In this document: piece by piece, positions 8,781-16,970 of the stretch | Layout: each line of letters starts with the position of its first letter | Numbering within the stretch: the first letter of the stretch is position 1 | Assembly (NCBI RefSeq): GCF_019703305.1 | Contig: NZ_AP024814.1 | Location: forward strand, 992,001-1,056,000 | Direction: 5' to 3' | Source: Helicobacter sp. NHP19-003 | GTDB taxonomy: Bacteria; Campylobacterota; Campylobacteria; Campylobacterales; Helicobacteraceae | DNA length: 64,000 bases | Notes under the pieces: generated by a model | Told to the model about the DNA's origin: nothing | Seen by the model: the letters and a program-made list of their open reading frames with translations, nothing else | Databases searched by the model: none | Program-made: the position numbers and the translations under genes

Positions 8781-9842
8781 CTAGCGTACTTTTAGACTGA
8801 GTAAAGCCACAATATTACTCAAAAGCGCAATGATCCAAAAACGCAAGATGATTTTATTCTCTGGCCAACCTTTAGATTCAAAATGGTGGTGCAGGGGTGC
8901 CATGCGAAAAATGCGCTTTTTGCGGGTTTTGTAGCTTGTTACTTGCAAGATCACCGACCCGGCCTCAAGCACAAACACAGAGCCCATCAAAACGAGTAGA
9001 ATCTCATTATTTGTGATGATCGCCATGTAGGCGATGAAGCCCCCGATGCTAAGACTCCCACTATCCCCCATAAACACCTCAGCCGGAAAAGAATTGAACC
9101 ACAAAAACCCCAAAAGCGCACCCACCAACGCCATTGCCACGACCATGACCTCCCCGCTGTGGCTCACCTTTGGATAAAGTAAGTATTTGCTAAACTCAGC
9201 ATTGCCCACGACATAAATGAACACACTCAGGCTTACAAGCACACAAATGCTAGGCACGGTTGCCAGCCCATCTAACCCGTCTGTCAAATTCACGGCGTTA
9301 GAAGTGGAGAGGAACACAAGCATCCAAAAACCAATCAATAAAAAGGCGTGTCCTTCGAAAGAGAAAATGGGGTGTTTTAAAAAAGGGAAGTAAAGGTTTT
9401 TAACTTGCATAAGCCCTGCTAAGGCTAGGACGATCAAAAAAGAGAGCAGGGCGAGCATGCCAAATTTATAGCGCGAAGTAACGCCGGCGTTACTCTTGCG
9501 GCTGATTTTGGTGTAATCGTCTTGCATCCCGATGAGCCCAAAGCCCACGAGGGTAACTAGCCCTAAGAGTACAAAGAGATTGTCTAGTCTAGCGCTTAAG
9601 AGGGAGGCGGCTAAGGTCGTGGCGATGAAGACCACCCCGCCCATGGTGGGGGTGTCTTTCTTGTTTTGGTGGGGAATATAAACCGAGATGGGTTGGTTTG
9701 CCTTCTTTGCCTTAGCCCATGCAATGAATTTGGGCATCACCAAAACACAGCCAAAGAAACTCAAGAAAAACGCTAGCCCCGAGCGGAAAGTGATATATTG
9801 AAACAAGTTGATGTGCAGGAGGGGGTAGAGGTAGTAGAGCAT
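8781..9842 (-). CDS. mraY: Phospho-N-acetylmuramoyl-pentapeptide transferase
   Basis: The 353-residue polytopic membrane enzyme moves phospho-MurNAc-pentapeptide to undecaprenyl phosphate, making lipid I. Signatures include the Asp pair in [43 protein letters not shown], and the late cytoplasmic loop [13 protein letters not shown]. About ten hydrophobic segments are evident. The ATG at 9842 is preferred to a TTG two codons upstream because the family begins MLYYL...INLFQY. It precedes murD by 67 bases. Confidence 0.96.
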   Translation of the reverse strand: MLYYLYPLLHINLFQYITFRSGLAFFLSFFGCVLVMPKFIAWAKAKKANQPISVYIPHQNKKDTPTMGGVVFIATTLAASLLSARLDNLFVLLGLVTLVGFGLIGMQDDYTKISRKSNAGVTSRYKFGMLALLSFLIVLALAGLMQVKNLYFPFLKHPIFSFEGHAFLLIGFWMLVFLSTSNAVNLTDGLDGLATVPSICVLVSLSVFIYVVGNAEFSKYLLYPKVSHSGEVMVVAMALVGALLGFLWFNSFPAEVFMGDSGSLSIGGFIAYMAIITNNEILLVLMGSVFVLEAGSVILQVTSYKTRKKRIFRMAPLHHHFESKGWPENKIILRFWIIALLSNIVALLSLKVR

Positions 9843-9918
9843 TGCCAAACTTTAGGGTGGATTAGGGCGTAATTATAGCATAAAGGCACTTTTACGCCAA
9901 AGTTAAAGGAAATCAAGT

Positions 9919-9924
9919 TAGAAT
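9919..9924 (+). promoter_or_regulatory. -10 box for the long rightward operon
   Basis: TAGAAT lies 34 bases before the GTG start at 9958, in the 115-bp gap between divergent mraY and the lipoprotein gene. An AAGGAG ribosome site at 9945-9950 precedes the GTG. All genes from here to tmk are on the same strand with little or no spacing, so this may drive an operon of up to eleven genes. Confidence 0.45.
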
Positions 9925-9957
9925 AGGGGTTTTACAACCCTTTTAAGGAGTTTTGGT

Positions 9958-10633
9958 GTGCGGTTTGTGAGGGGCTTTAAAACACATTTTTTAGCATCCA
10001 TGGCGGGGCTGGGGGTTTTTCTGAGTGGGTGCGTACTGGTGCGCTTTTTCAATAAGGACTTTAGCCACAGCCAGTACCAAATCGTGCGGGTGATCTTAGA
10101 TGGGCAAACTTTTGACTTTAAGGATCTGATAGAGGAGGCACAGCGTCCCCAAACCCAAGAGACTCCCACACAAACCCCCAAAACCCCCAAACCCCCCTAA
10201 AGACAAGTTAGAACTCTTGCAAGCCGAGCTAGAGCAGCGCATCAACAACCTAGACACAAAAGATGTCCCTCCCGATGCGTCTATGATCAAAAGCGACATG
10301 AAACACTTAGAGAGCGACATTAAAAATAACCAAACCCAAAAGCCCCCCATTTTAATCAAAAGCCCGATGGGGTATATAGAATTTGACCAAAGACAGCTAA
10401 GAGCCTATGGCATGGTTTACTGCAATAAGTACTTTTTTAGCTATAACTTTAGAGACGATGATCATCTTGTTCTAGACGATAAAGGCATCGCTAGAAAGGT
10501 TTGTGGGAATGAGAAGTTAATGGCGTTTGAGCTGGCGTTTTACAACCATTTGAAAGGCGTTTTCAACATCACCAGGGGCAAGAACACGCTTGTGTTAGAA
10601 AACCCCAAATTGAAAATCTATATGCAGCACTGA
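9958..10633 (+). pseudogene. META-domain lipoprotein, split at a C-tract (possibly phase variable)
   Basis: The first frame starts at GTG 9958 behind AAGGAG and encodes a lipoprotein signal ending in LSGC and a stretch up to LDGQTFDFKDLIEEA, then a Thr/Pro/Lys/Gln linker ending at a TAA at 10198-10200. The second frame continues with DKLELLQAELEQR and, after a spacer, a META/HslJ-like domain: IEFDQRQLRAYGMVYCNKYF, CGNEKLMAFELAFYNHL, LVLENPKLKIYMQ. Removing one C from the C6 run at 10192-10197 joins the frames as PKPPKDKLELL. Two further C5 runs (10175-10179, 10184-10188) lie just before. So the META domain is off as written. HslJ-type domains are envelope stress proteins. Confidence 0.75.
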
Positions 10634-11178
10634 TGCAAACCTTATTGAACACCCCCACTTCTAGGCACCAAGTCAAAGGTTCGGTTTTCTTAGGTTTTCT
10701 TGTGCCCATGTTGGAGTTTAGCGCCACTTTAAAGCGCTTGCAAAAAGAGCACTCCAAAGCCCGCCACATTGTCTACGCCTACCGCCACTTAAAAGACAAC
10801 ACGATTGAAGAAGCCCTGCACGAGGATAGAGAACCAAGAAACAGCACCAAGCCTTTAATAGATATATTGCGCCGTGAGGATTTAATCAATGTGGCTATTT
10901 TCGTGGTGCGCTACTTTGGGGGGGTGCTTTTGGGCGTGGGCGGTTTGATGAAAGCCTATGGATTGGCCTTGCAACTTTGTTTAGAGCAAGCCCAGCTAGA
11001 ACCCTTTGTTGTGCCGATGCAAATTTGCGAGTGGGTGGGGCTAGGCGCTTTGGAGGCTCTCAAGGCAAGGGGGCTCAAGTATGGTGTGCAAGTGGTGGTG
11101 AAAGAAACCCAAAGCACAGGGGCGTGGGTGGATTTGATCGGCGCGCCCCATCTTTTAGAAAAAGCGTTAGGACATTGA
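10633..11178 (+). CDS. IMPACT/YigZ family protein
   Basis: The 181-residue product belongs to the UPF0029/YigZ family, related to eukaryotic IMPACT. The N-terminal domain shows the family pattern FLVPMLEFSATLKRLQKEHSKARH, broken here as FLGFLVP and SKARHIVYAYR, then EPRNSTKPLIDILRR and the glycine-rich VVRYFGGVLLGVGGLMKAYG. Function in bacteria is uncertain; a link to translation or nucleic-acid binding has been proposed. Its ATG shares one base with the upstream TGA. It precedes hemJ as in the H. pylori HP1485-HP1484 pair. Confidence 0.88.
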   Translation: MQTLLNTPTSRHQVKGSVFLGFLVPMLEFSATLKRLQKEHSKARHIVYAYRHLKDNTIEEALHEDREPRNSTKPLIDILRREDLINVAIFVVRYFGGVLLGVGGLMKAYGLALQLCLEQAQLEPFVVPMQICEWVGLGALEALKARGLKYGVQVVVKETQSTGAWVDLIGAPHLLEKALGH

Positions 11179-11179
11179 C

Positions 11180-11620
11180 ATGCAAACTCTGTATTTATGG
11201 CTTAAAATTGTGCATATTTTAGCTGTCATCTCGTGGATGGCCGCCCTTTTATACCTGCCCCGTTTATTTGTCTATCACAGAGAAAACCACGACAAGCCCG
11301 AGTTTGTGGCGGTGGTGCGGGTGCAAGAGGGGCGCTTGTTCAACGCCATTGCCATGCCCGCGATGGTGCTGAGTGTTCTTAGTGGTTTAGGGTTGTTTTA
11401 TATTTTGGGCGGTTTGGATTTGTTTCATTATGGTTGGGTGCATTTAAAGCTGCTCTTTGTGTTGTTGCTCCTGCATTTTCACTTTATGTGCCGTAAGTGG
11501 ATGCGTGCGCTCAAAAATGAGGGGACTTATAAAAGCTCGCGTTTTTTTAGGGTGATGAATGAAGTGCCTACAGCGTGCATGGCGGTGATTGTGTTTGCGG
11601 TGGTGGGGAAATTCTTTTAA
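11180..11620 (+). CDS. hemJ: Protoporphyrinogen IX oxidase, HemJ type
   Basis: The 146-residue protein has about four membrane helices and the HemJ signature: WLKIVHILAVISWMAALLYLPRLFVYH near the N-terminus (His15 and the Trp/Tyr/Arg cluster) and WVHLKLLFVLLL in the third helix. HemJ oxidises protoporphyrinogen IX to protoporphyrin IX in the membrane, the step before ferrochelatase, in bacteria lacking HemY and HemG. It starts one base after the YigZ-like stop and shares a base with ubiE (TAATG). Confidence 0.88.
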   Translation: MQTLYLWLKIVHILAVISWMAALLYLPRLFVYHRENHDKPEFVAVVRVQEGRLFNAIAMPAMVLSVLSGLGLFYILGGLDLFHYGWVHLKLLFVLLLLHFHFMCRKWMRALKNEGTYKSSRFFRVMNEVPTACMAVIVFAVVGKFF

Positions 11621-12381
11621 TGGCAAAACCCACAGACAAGCAACAGCAAATCATCGGCATGTTCGACTCCATCGCCAAGACCTACGACACGGCGAATAAG
11701 GTCGTCAGTTTCAAGCAAGACCACAAATGGCGCAAAGAGAGCGTACAAGAAGCCCTGCGCCATGTTTACGCCTTTAGAGGGGATTTAAAGGACTTAAGCA
11801 TCGCAGACATTGCGTGTGGGACGGCGGACATGCTCTTGTGCATGCTAGAAAACATTACGCAGTTTAAAGGGAATGTGGCGCGTGTATGTGGGGTGGACCC
11901 CTCGGCAGAAATGCTGCGCTTAGCCGAGCAAAAAATCGCCGCAAGCCCCTTTAGCCAAAACACCCGCATCCGCCTAGACTGCTTGGAGGCGAAGAATTTA
12001 CGCACCCTAGAAGACAACAGCGTGGATTTGCTCTCCATCGCCTATGGACTGCGCAATGTCATTGAGCGCAAAGAGGCGTTAAAAGAGTTTGCAAGGGTGC
12101 TGAAAAAAGGAGGCGTGTTGTTGGTGTTAGAGTTCATGCGTCAAGATAAAAAGGGGATTTTAGGCTATTTAGCACACATCTACACTTCCAAGATTTTGCC
12201 CTTTGTGGGGATGCTTATTAGTTGTAACTACAAAGCCTACGCCTATTTGCCAAAATCCATTGAGAAGTTCATCAGCGTGGATGAGTTAGAAGAAGAGTTA
12301 AGCGCGGTGGGCTTAGAGGTTGTGGAGAAAAGCCACTACATGTATAAAAGTGTGTCGGGCATTTTTGCGGTGAAACTCTAA
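11620..12381 (+). CDS. ubiE: Demethylmenaquinone methyltransferase
   Basis: The 253-residue product is a class I S-adenosylmethionine methyltransferase of the UbiE/MenG family. It has FDSIAKTYDTANKVVSF at the N-terminus, the binding motif IADIACGTADMLLCML, and the family markers LSIAYGLRNVIERKEALKE and VLEFM. It methylates demethylmenaquinone, the last step to menaquinone, the respiratory quinone of Helicobacter. The ATG at 11620 is chosen because MAKPTDKQ precedes the family core and overlaps the hemJ stop. Confidence 0.95.
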   Translation: MAKPTDKQQQIIGMFDSIAKTYDTANKVVSFKQDHKWRKESVQEALRHVYAFRGDLKDLSIADIACGTADMLLCMLENITQFKGNVARVCGVDPSAEMLRLAEQKIAASPFSQNTRIRLDCLEAKNLRTLEDNSVDLLSIAYGLRNVIERKEALKEFARVLKKGGVLLVLEFMRQDKKGILGYLAHIYTSKILPFVGMLISCNYKAYAYLPKSIEKFISVDELEEELSAVGLEVVEKSHYMYKSVSGIFAVKL

Positions 12382-13154
12382 TGCATTTGTTCTTGCTACA
12401 AATGGCGCGTTTTGAGTGGGAGTTCATCCAAAAGAGCGCCAAGCAAATGCCCGCTAACGCGGTGGTGGTCTTACCCGAGTATGCCGCAACTCCCTTTTTC
12501 TTAGAGCTTTTAAGCCTCGAGCCCGAGAAAATAGACAGCCAGAGCCAAGCCCGCCTAGAGCAGTTACAAGTCTTAAGTGCCAAACACCAAATCATTTTCA
12601 GCGTCCCCCTTGTGTTTTTAAAAGAGCAAGGGCTGGTGAAACAAATCGCTTTCATCAGTCCACAGGACACGCAATTTTACAGCCAGCAAAGGCTAGTGAA
12701 CTTTGAGCACTGGGGGGAGGCTAGCTTTTTTGCAAACGCCCAGCCTGCGTGCTTGAAAACCCCCCCGACTTTAGAGATTGAGGGGATCAAAATCGCTCCC
12801 CTCTTTGGGTATGAACTGCACTTTGATGGACTTTGGATGGCGTTGCAAGAGGTGGGGGTTGAGGTGGTGCTCATCAGCACCGCCAGCACCTTTGAGTCGT
12901 TTGAGCGGTGGCGGTGTGTCTTGCGCTCAAGGGCGTTTTGTAATTCTATGCTCGTGGCAAGGGCTAATCGCATCGGTATGGTGCGTAAAGACCAAAACAT
13001 TCCGTGGCGTTTCTATGGCGATAGTTTGATCGCTCTGCCAAATGGCAACATCGCCAGCAGTTTAGAGGGGGACATGGGGGCGTTGCATTTAGAGGTGCAC
13101 AAGGCGTATTTGCAGGCATGGGCCAAAGAATGGGACTTTCGCCCCCCAAATTAA
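12381..13154 (+). CDS. Nitrilase-superfamily protein without catalytic Cys and Lys
   Basis: The 257-residue product has the carbon-nitrogen hydrolase fold: the Glu motif VVVLPEYAATPF near residue 32, the second Glu in HWGEASFF, and the tail motif STFESFERWRCVLRSRAFCNSMLVARANRIG. The usual nucleophile motif IxxCY(D/E)xRFP reads here as IAPLFGYELHFD, with Gly for Cys at about residue 141. The usual YxKxxL Lys position reads YSQQRLVNF, with Gln for Lys. Two of the four catalytic residues are missing, so it is probably not an amidase; it may be structural or regulatory. It matches the position of H. pylori HP1481 between ubiE and serS. Confidence 0.8.
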   Translation: MHLFLLQMARFEWEFIQKSAKQMPANAVVVLPEYAATPFFLELLSLEPEKIDSQSQARLEQLQVLSAKHQIIFSVPLVFLKEQGLVKQIAFISPQDTQFYSQQRLVNFEHWGEASFFANAQPACLKTPPTLEIEGIKIAPLFGYELHFDGLWMALQEVGVEVVLISTASTFESFERWRCVLRSRAFCNSMLVARANRIGMVRKDQNIPWRFYGDSLIALPNGNIASSLEGDMGALHLEVHKAYLQAWAKEWDFRPPN

Positions 13155-13160
13155 GGAGAG

Positions 13161-14420
13161 ATGATGATCGACAAAAAACGGCTACTCAGCGACTTTGAAG
13201 GCGTGCAAGAAAATTTAGCCAAACGCTTTTTAGACCCCGCCCTGTTAGAAATCTTAAAAACCAAACTCATCGCCTATAAGGCTAAAAAGCAAGAGTTGGA
13301 ACAAGCCCAAGAGTTTCAAAACAAAAGCTCTAAACTCTTTTTTAGCTACAAAAACGACCCCACGAAGGCACAAGAATTGAAAAACGCCCTAGAGGCGAAT
13401 AAAGCCAAAATCGCCACGCTCACCACCCACACAAACACGCTAGAAGAAGATTTGGACGCACTTCTACACACCATCCCCAATCTGCTGGACCCCATCACAC
13501 CCTTTGGCAAAGACGAAACCCAAAATGTGGAGATTAAAAGGGTGCTCACGCCTAAAACCTTTGACTTCAAGCCTAGGGAACACCACGAACTCGCCCAAGA
13601 AAATGGCTGGATTGAGTTTGAAAGGGGGGTGAAAATCGCCCAAAGCCGTTTTAGTGTGCTAAGAAAAGAGGGGGCACTTTTAAGCCGTGCGCTCCTGAAT
13701 TTTATGCTGGACTATAACTACAAGGCGGGCTTTGAGATTGTGAGCCCCCCTATTTTAGTGAACAGCAAAACTCTCTTTGGCACGGGGCAATTACCCAAGT
13801 TTCAAGAGGATTTATTTAAGGTGCAAGAGGAGGATTTGTTTTTGATCCCCACTTCTGAGGTGAGCCTTACAAATTTATACGCCGATGAGATTTTGAGCGT
13901 GGAGGAGTTGCCCATTTTGATGACCGCTTGCACCCCGTGTTTTCGCAAAGAGGCGGGCAGTGCAGGCAAGGACACAAGGGGCATTATCCGCCAACACCAG
14001 TTTGACAAAGTGGAGTTGGTGGCGATCACGCACCCCAAAGAGAGCGATGCCATCCAAGCTAAAATGTTAGAAACCGCTAGTGGGATTTTAAGTGCCCTGG
14101 GCTTGCCCCATAGATTCGTGCAACTTTGTGGTGGGGACATCGGTTTTAGCGCAAGCAACACAGTGGACATTGAGGTGTGGTTGCCCGGGCAAAATTGTTA
14201 TAGAGAGATCAGCTCGGTCAGCAACACGCGGGACTTTCAAGCCAGACGCGCCAAAATCCGCTACAAAGAGAACAAAAAGAACGCCTTCGTGCACACTTTA
14301 AATGGCTCCTCTTTGGCAGTGGGGCGCACGCTCGTGGCTCTCATGGAGAACCACCAAGAGAAAGACGGGAGCATTAAAATCCCCGAAGTGCTCTTGCCCT
14401 ACTTGCCCCGCAAGCTCTAA
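13161..14420 (+). CDS. serS: Seryl-tRNA synthetase
   Basis: The 419-residue class II synthetase charges tRNA-Ser. It has an N-terminal coiled-coil tRNA arm (about residues 30-105), then motif 2 as [20 protein letters not shown], the ATP site [21 protein letters not shown], and motif 3 as [19 protein letters not shown]. Two in-frame ATGs stand at 13161 and 13164; the family starts MIDxKxLLxDF, which favours the second, but both share the AAGGAGAG site. It follows the nitrilase-like gene by 6 bases. Confidence 0.97.
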   Translation: MMIDKKRLLSDFEGVQENLAKRFLDPALLEILKTKLIAYKAKKQELEQAQEFQNKSSKLFFSYKNDPTKAQELKNALEANKAKIATLTTHTNTLEEDLDALLHTIPNLLDPITPFGKDETQNVEIKRVLTPKTFDFKPREHHELAQENGWIEFERGVKIAQSRFSVLRKEGALLSRALLNFMLDYNYKAGFEIVSPPILVNSKTLFGTGQLPKFQEDLFKVQEEDLFLIPTSEVSLTNLYADEILSVEELPILMTACTPCFRKEAGSAGKDTRGIIRQHQFDKVELVAITHPKESDAIQAKMLETASGILSALGLPHRFVQLCGGDIGFSASNTVDIEVWLPGQNCYREISSVSNTRDFQARRAKIRYKENKKNAFVHTLNGSSLAVGRTLVALMENHQEKDGSIKIPEVLLPYLPRKL

Positions 14421-14429
14421 AGGTTTGGC

Positions 14430-16970
14430 ATGGTCGATGAGAATCAAGAGCAAGAAAGCAAAGCAACCAACCAACCAACAGGGCAATCAGAGCCCGCAGA
14501 GCAAAAGCAAGCTGACAAACCCACGCTAAGGGAGAGGGCTTTAGTTTTTACCAACAAGGCGAAAAACTTCTTCAGCAAGGACAACCCCCTATTTGGCAGT
14601 GCAAACCCTAAAGAGTTTTTAAGCAATTTACGCAACCGCCCTAGATTGTATTTCTCTGTTTTAGGGGGAACAGGGATTGTGGTCTTGATCGCCATAGGTG
14701 CGCTTATCGCAAGTTTCATCGCCCATGAGGAACACTATCAGGAGAAAATGAGCCAAAGTACCCAGCAACAACTCGGTAAACTTGCCCAAATGGAGAAAAG
14801 CGAAGGCTCTATTTTGGAAAACTTGCCCACTCTAAGGGATAAAAACAGCAGCATCCCCCTAAGCAATGAAGAACAAATCAACGCCCTGATCCAAAAGGCA
14901 GACATTCTCTACGCCCAAGGGCAAACCGATGAGGCTCTGCAAATTTTTGGCGACATCTCCCACACCTCTAGCAGCATCGCAAACCACAACTTAGGTGTGA
15001 TTAAACTACGCAAATACGACTACACCGGTGCGCTGCGGGCCTTTGACAATGCCCTAGCCGCAAAAAATGACATGAGCGTGAACGCCATTGATGCCATGGT
15101 CGCTGCCTTTTATCTTAACAATTTTGACCTCTACACCCGTTATTTGAAAATCGCCGAAGAAAACATTCAAGAGCTAGAAAAACAGCCCATTTACTCCTAT
15201 GTTTACGCCCTCACTCTCTACTATGGAGGGCATTACTTTGAAACCTTAAGTACTCTCACAAACCCCAACTCCAAGCTATTTGACGCGGATAGGCAACACT
15301 TGGCGGCTAAAATGTATTTGCTCTTTGGAGATGAAAACAACGCCATTGAGCATTTAAGTGTGGCCGCCACCCCCAAGGACGACAAAGCCCTAGGCTTGCT
15401 CTACGCGCGCAGAGGCGATTACAAACAAGCCATTGACCACTTGCAAAGTTACAACGAGCTCTATCCTGAAGATAAAGACACCTTAGTGGCTTTAGAGCTC
15501 ATCGCACTTAAAATAGGAGATTTTGATGGTGTACACGACATCTTAAGTGTCTTGTTGCACGACATCCATAAGAATAAACACAGGGAAAAGATTCTCACGG
15601 ACACTTACCCAATTGAGACACTACCAAATGGGCATTTCTTTGACATCAACACCATCCGCAAGGGCTTTTGGAGTACAAATTTTAGAGATGGGATAGGCTT
15701 GCCTATAGACCGGGTGCTCTTTTACTACGCCCCTTATAAATTGGTGGACATCAAGGATGCGCTAGGCTCGATTCAAGAGGGGGTGTTCTTTGTGGATAGC
15801 AGCGGGAGTCAGGATTTGATGGGGGCGCTCGATTCTTTAGAAAGGGGCAAAAAGGGCAGCCTTGCCGACCAACACATGCTTGCAGGACTAAAACACTTGA
15901 GCCAAGCCCACTTGCGCCTCGCCTTAAAAGAGTTTAAACTCTCTTTAAAAGCCAATCCTAACAGCTCTATAGCGCACTACGACACGGGTTTGATCTACGC
16001 CCAACTAGAGAACTTCCACGAAGCCAGCTTCCACTTCAAAAAAGCCTACCACCTCAACACCTACAATGTGCTGGCTGGTATTTTTGGGGTCATCACCACA
16101 CGCTTAGACTATCGCGACCCTAGCCACTTGCTCAAACAACTCACTTCAGACTTCCAAACCTTGCAGTTTAACAACCCCGTTAAACGCGCTTTTTTGAACT
16201 CCTTCATCGCCTATTTAAACGGCGCAAGCAACGATGATTTGAGCTGGATGCAAAAAGTCAAACAACCCTTAAGCATTTACTACGCTTTGGGCGTGGCTTA
16301 TGCCAACCGCGCCCAAGACAAAACGAGACTCGTGGAAAATTTTGCCACCCTCAAGAAAATGCACCCCTACAACATGCTCACCGCTGTGTTTTACGAGATG
16401 ATGTTAAGATACCACGCCGACATCCGCCAAATGCTGGGTGCTTACGCTTTGCTCACAAACAAAAAGACCAACTTAGAGGAACTGATCCACGGGCCCCTCT
16501 TGGCGCGCAAAATGTACATTTACATGGGTTTCATCACAGGGCTTTTAAACCACGAGGAGGAGGAGCTCAACGCCCGCTTAAGTGCTTCAAACAACCAAGA
16601 GATGAGCACAGATTTACTGCGCATGCTTGGCTTGATCCATATTTTCCAAAAACAATATGAAAAGTCTGTTGGGATTTATAACTTCCTCATTGACAAAATA
16701 GGGGACCACGAAATGGAGGTTTACGAGTTGGCGAGTGTGGCTTATATTGGTTTAGGGCGCTACGACAACGCTGCACTGCTCTTAGAAATTGGCAAAACGA
16801 TGGATCCGGGCAATTACGATGTGCGCTATGGTTTGGGGTTGCTCTACCAGCAGACAGGCAATTTGGAGGCGAGTCTCAATAATTTCGGCGCGATCAAAAC
16901 CCGTAATTTCCAATCTTCCTACTTTGATTTTAGACTCAAAGAACCCACAAATAAACAGGACTTGCGATGA
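14430..16970 (+). CDS. Membrane-anchored TPR protein (HP1479-like)
   Basis: The 846-residue protein has a Gln/Glu/Lys-rich cytoplasmic N-terminus, one membrane helix at about residues 71-95 (VLGGTGIVVLIAIGALIASFI), and a long periplasmic region of tetratricopeptide repeats. TPR-like units are clear around ADILYAQGQTDEALQIFGDI, LKEFKLSLKANPNSSIAHYD and GRYDNAALLLEIGKTMDPGN. Such repeats form protein-binding solenoids. The function is unknown; the position upstream of uvrD and flgA matches H. pylori HP1479. Its end overlaps the uvrD ATG (ATGA). Confidence 0.85.
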   Translation: MVDENQEQESKATNQPTGQSEPAEQKQADKPTLRERALVFTNKAKNFFSKDNPLFGSANPKEFLSNLRNRPRLYFSVLGGTGIVVLIAIGALIASFIAHEEHYQEKMSQSTQQQLGKLAQMEKSEGSILENLPTLRDKNSSIPLSNEEQINALIQKADILYAQGQTDEALQIFGDISHTSSSIANHNLGVIKLRKYDYTGALRAFDNALAAKNDMSVNAIDAMVAAFYLNNFDLYTRYLKIAEENIQELEKQPIYSYVYALTLYYGGHYFETLSTLTNPNSKLFDADRQHLAAKMYLLFGDENNAIEHLSVAATPKDDKALGLLYARRGDYKQAIDHLQSYNELYPEDKDTLVALELIALKIGDFDGVHDILSVLLHDIHKNKHREKILTDTYPIETLPNGHFFDINTIRKGFWSTNFRDGIGLPIDRVLFYYAPYKLVDIKDALGSIQEGVFFVDSSGSQDLMGALDSLERGKKGSLADQHMLAGLKHLSQAHLRLALKEFKLSLKANPNSSIAHYDTGLIYAQLENFHEASFHFKKAYHLNTYNVLAGIFGVITTRLDYRDPSHLLKQLTSDFQTLQFNNPVKRAFLNSFIAYLNGASNDDLSWMQKVKQPLSIYYALGVAYANRAQDKTRLVENFATLKKMHPYNMLTAVFYEMMLRYHADIRQMLGAYALLTNKKTNLEELIHGPLLARKMYIYMGFITGLLNHEEEELNARLSASNNQEMSTDLLRMLGLIHIFQKQYEKSVGIYNFLIDKIGDHEMEVYELASVAYIGLGRYDNAALLLEIGKTMDPGNYDVRYGLGLLYQQTGNLEASLNNFGAIKTRNFQSSYFDFRLKEPTNKQDLR

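Noticed and set aside
10141-10200. C-runs separated by A-runs considered as a CRISPR-like or satellite repeat
   Set aside because: The repeat unit is only about 9 bases, irregular, and lies in a Thr/Pro/Lys coding linker. No CRISPR array or cas gene is in the window.
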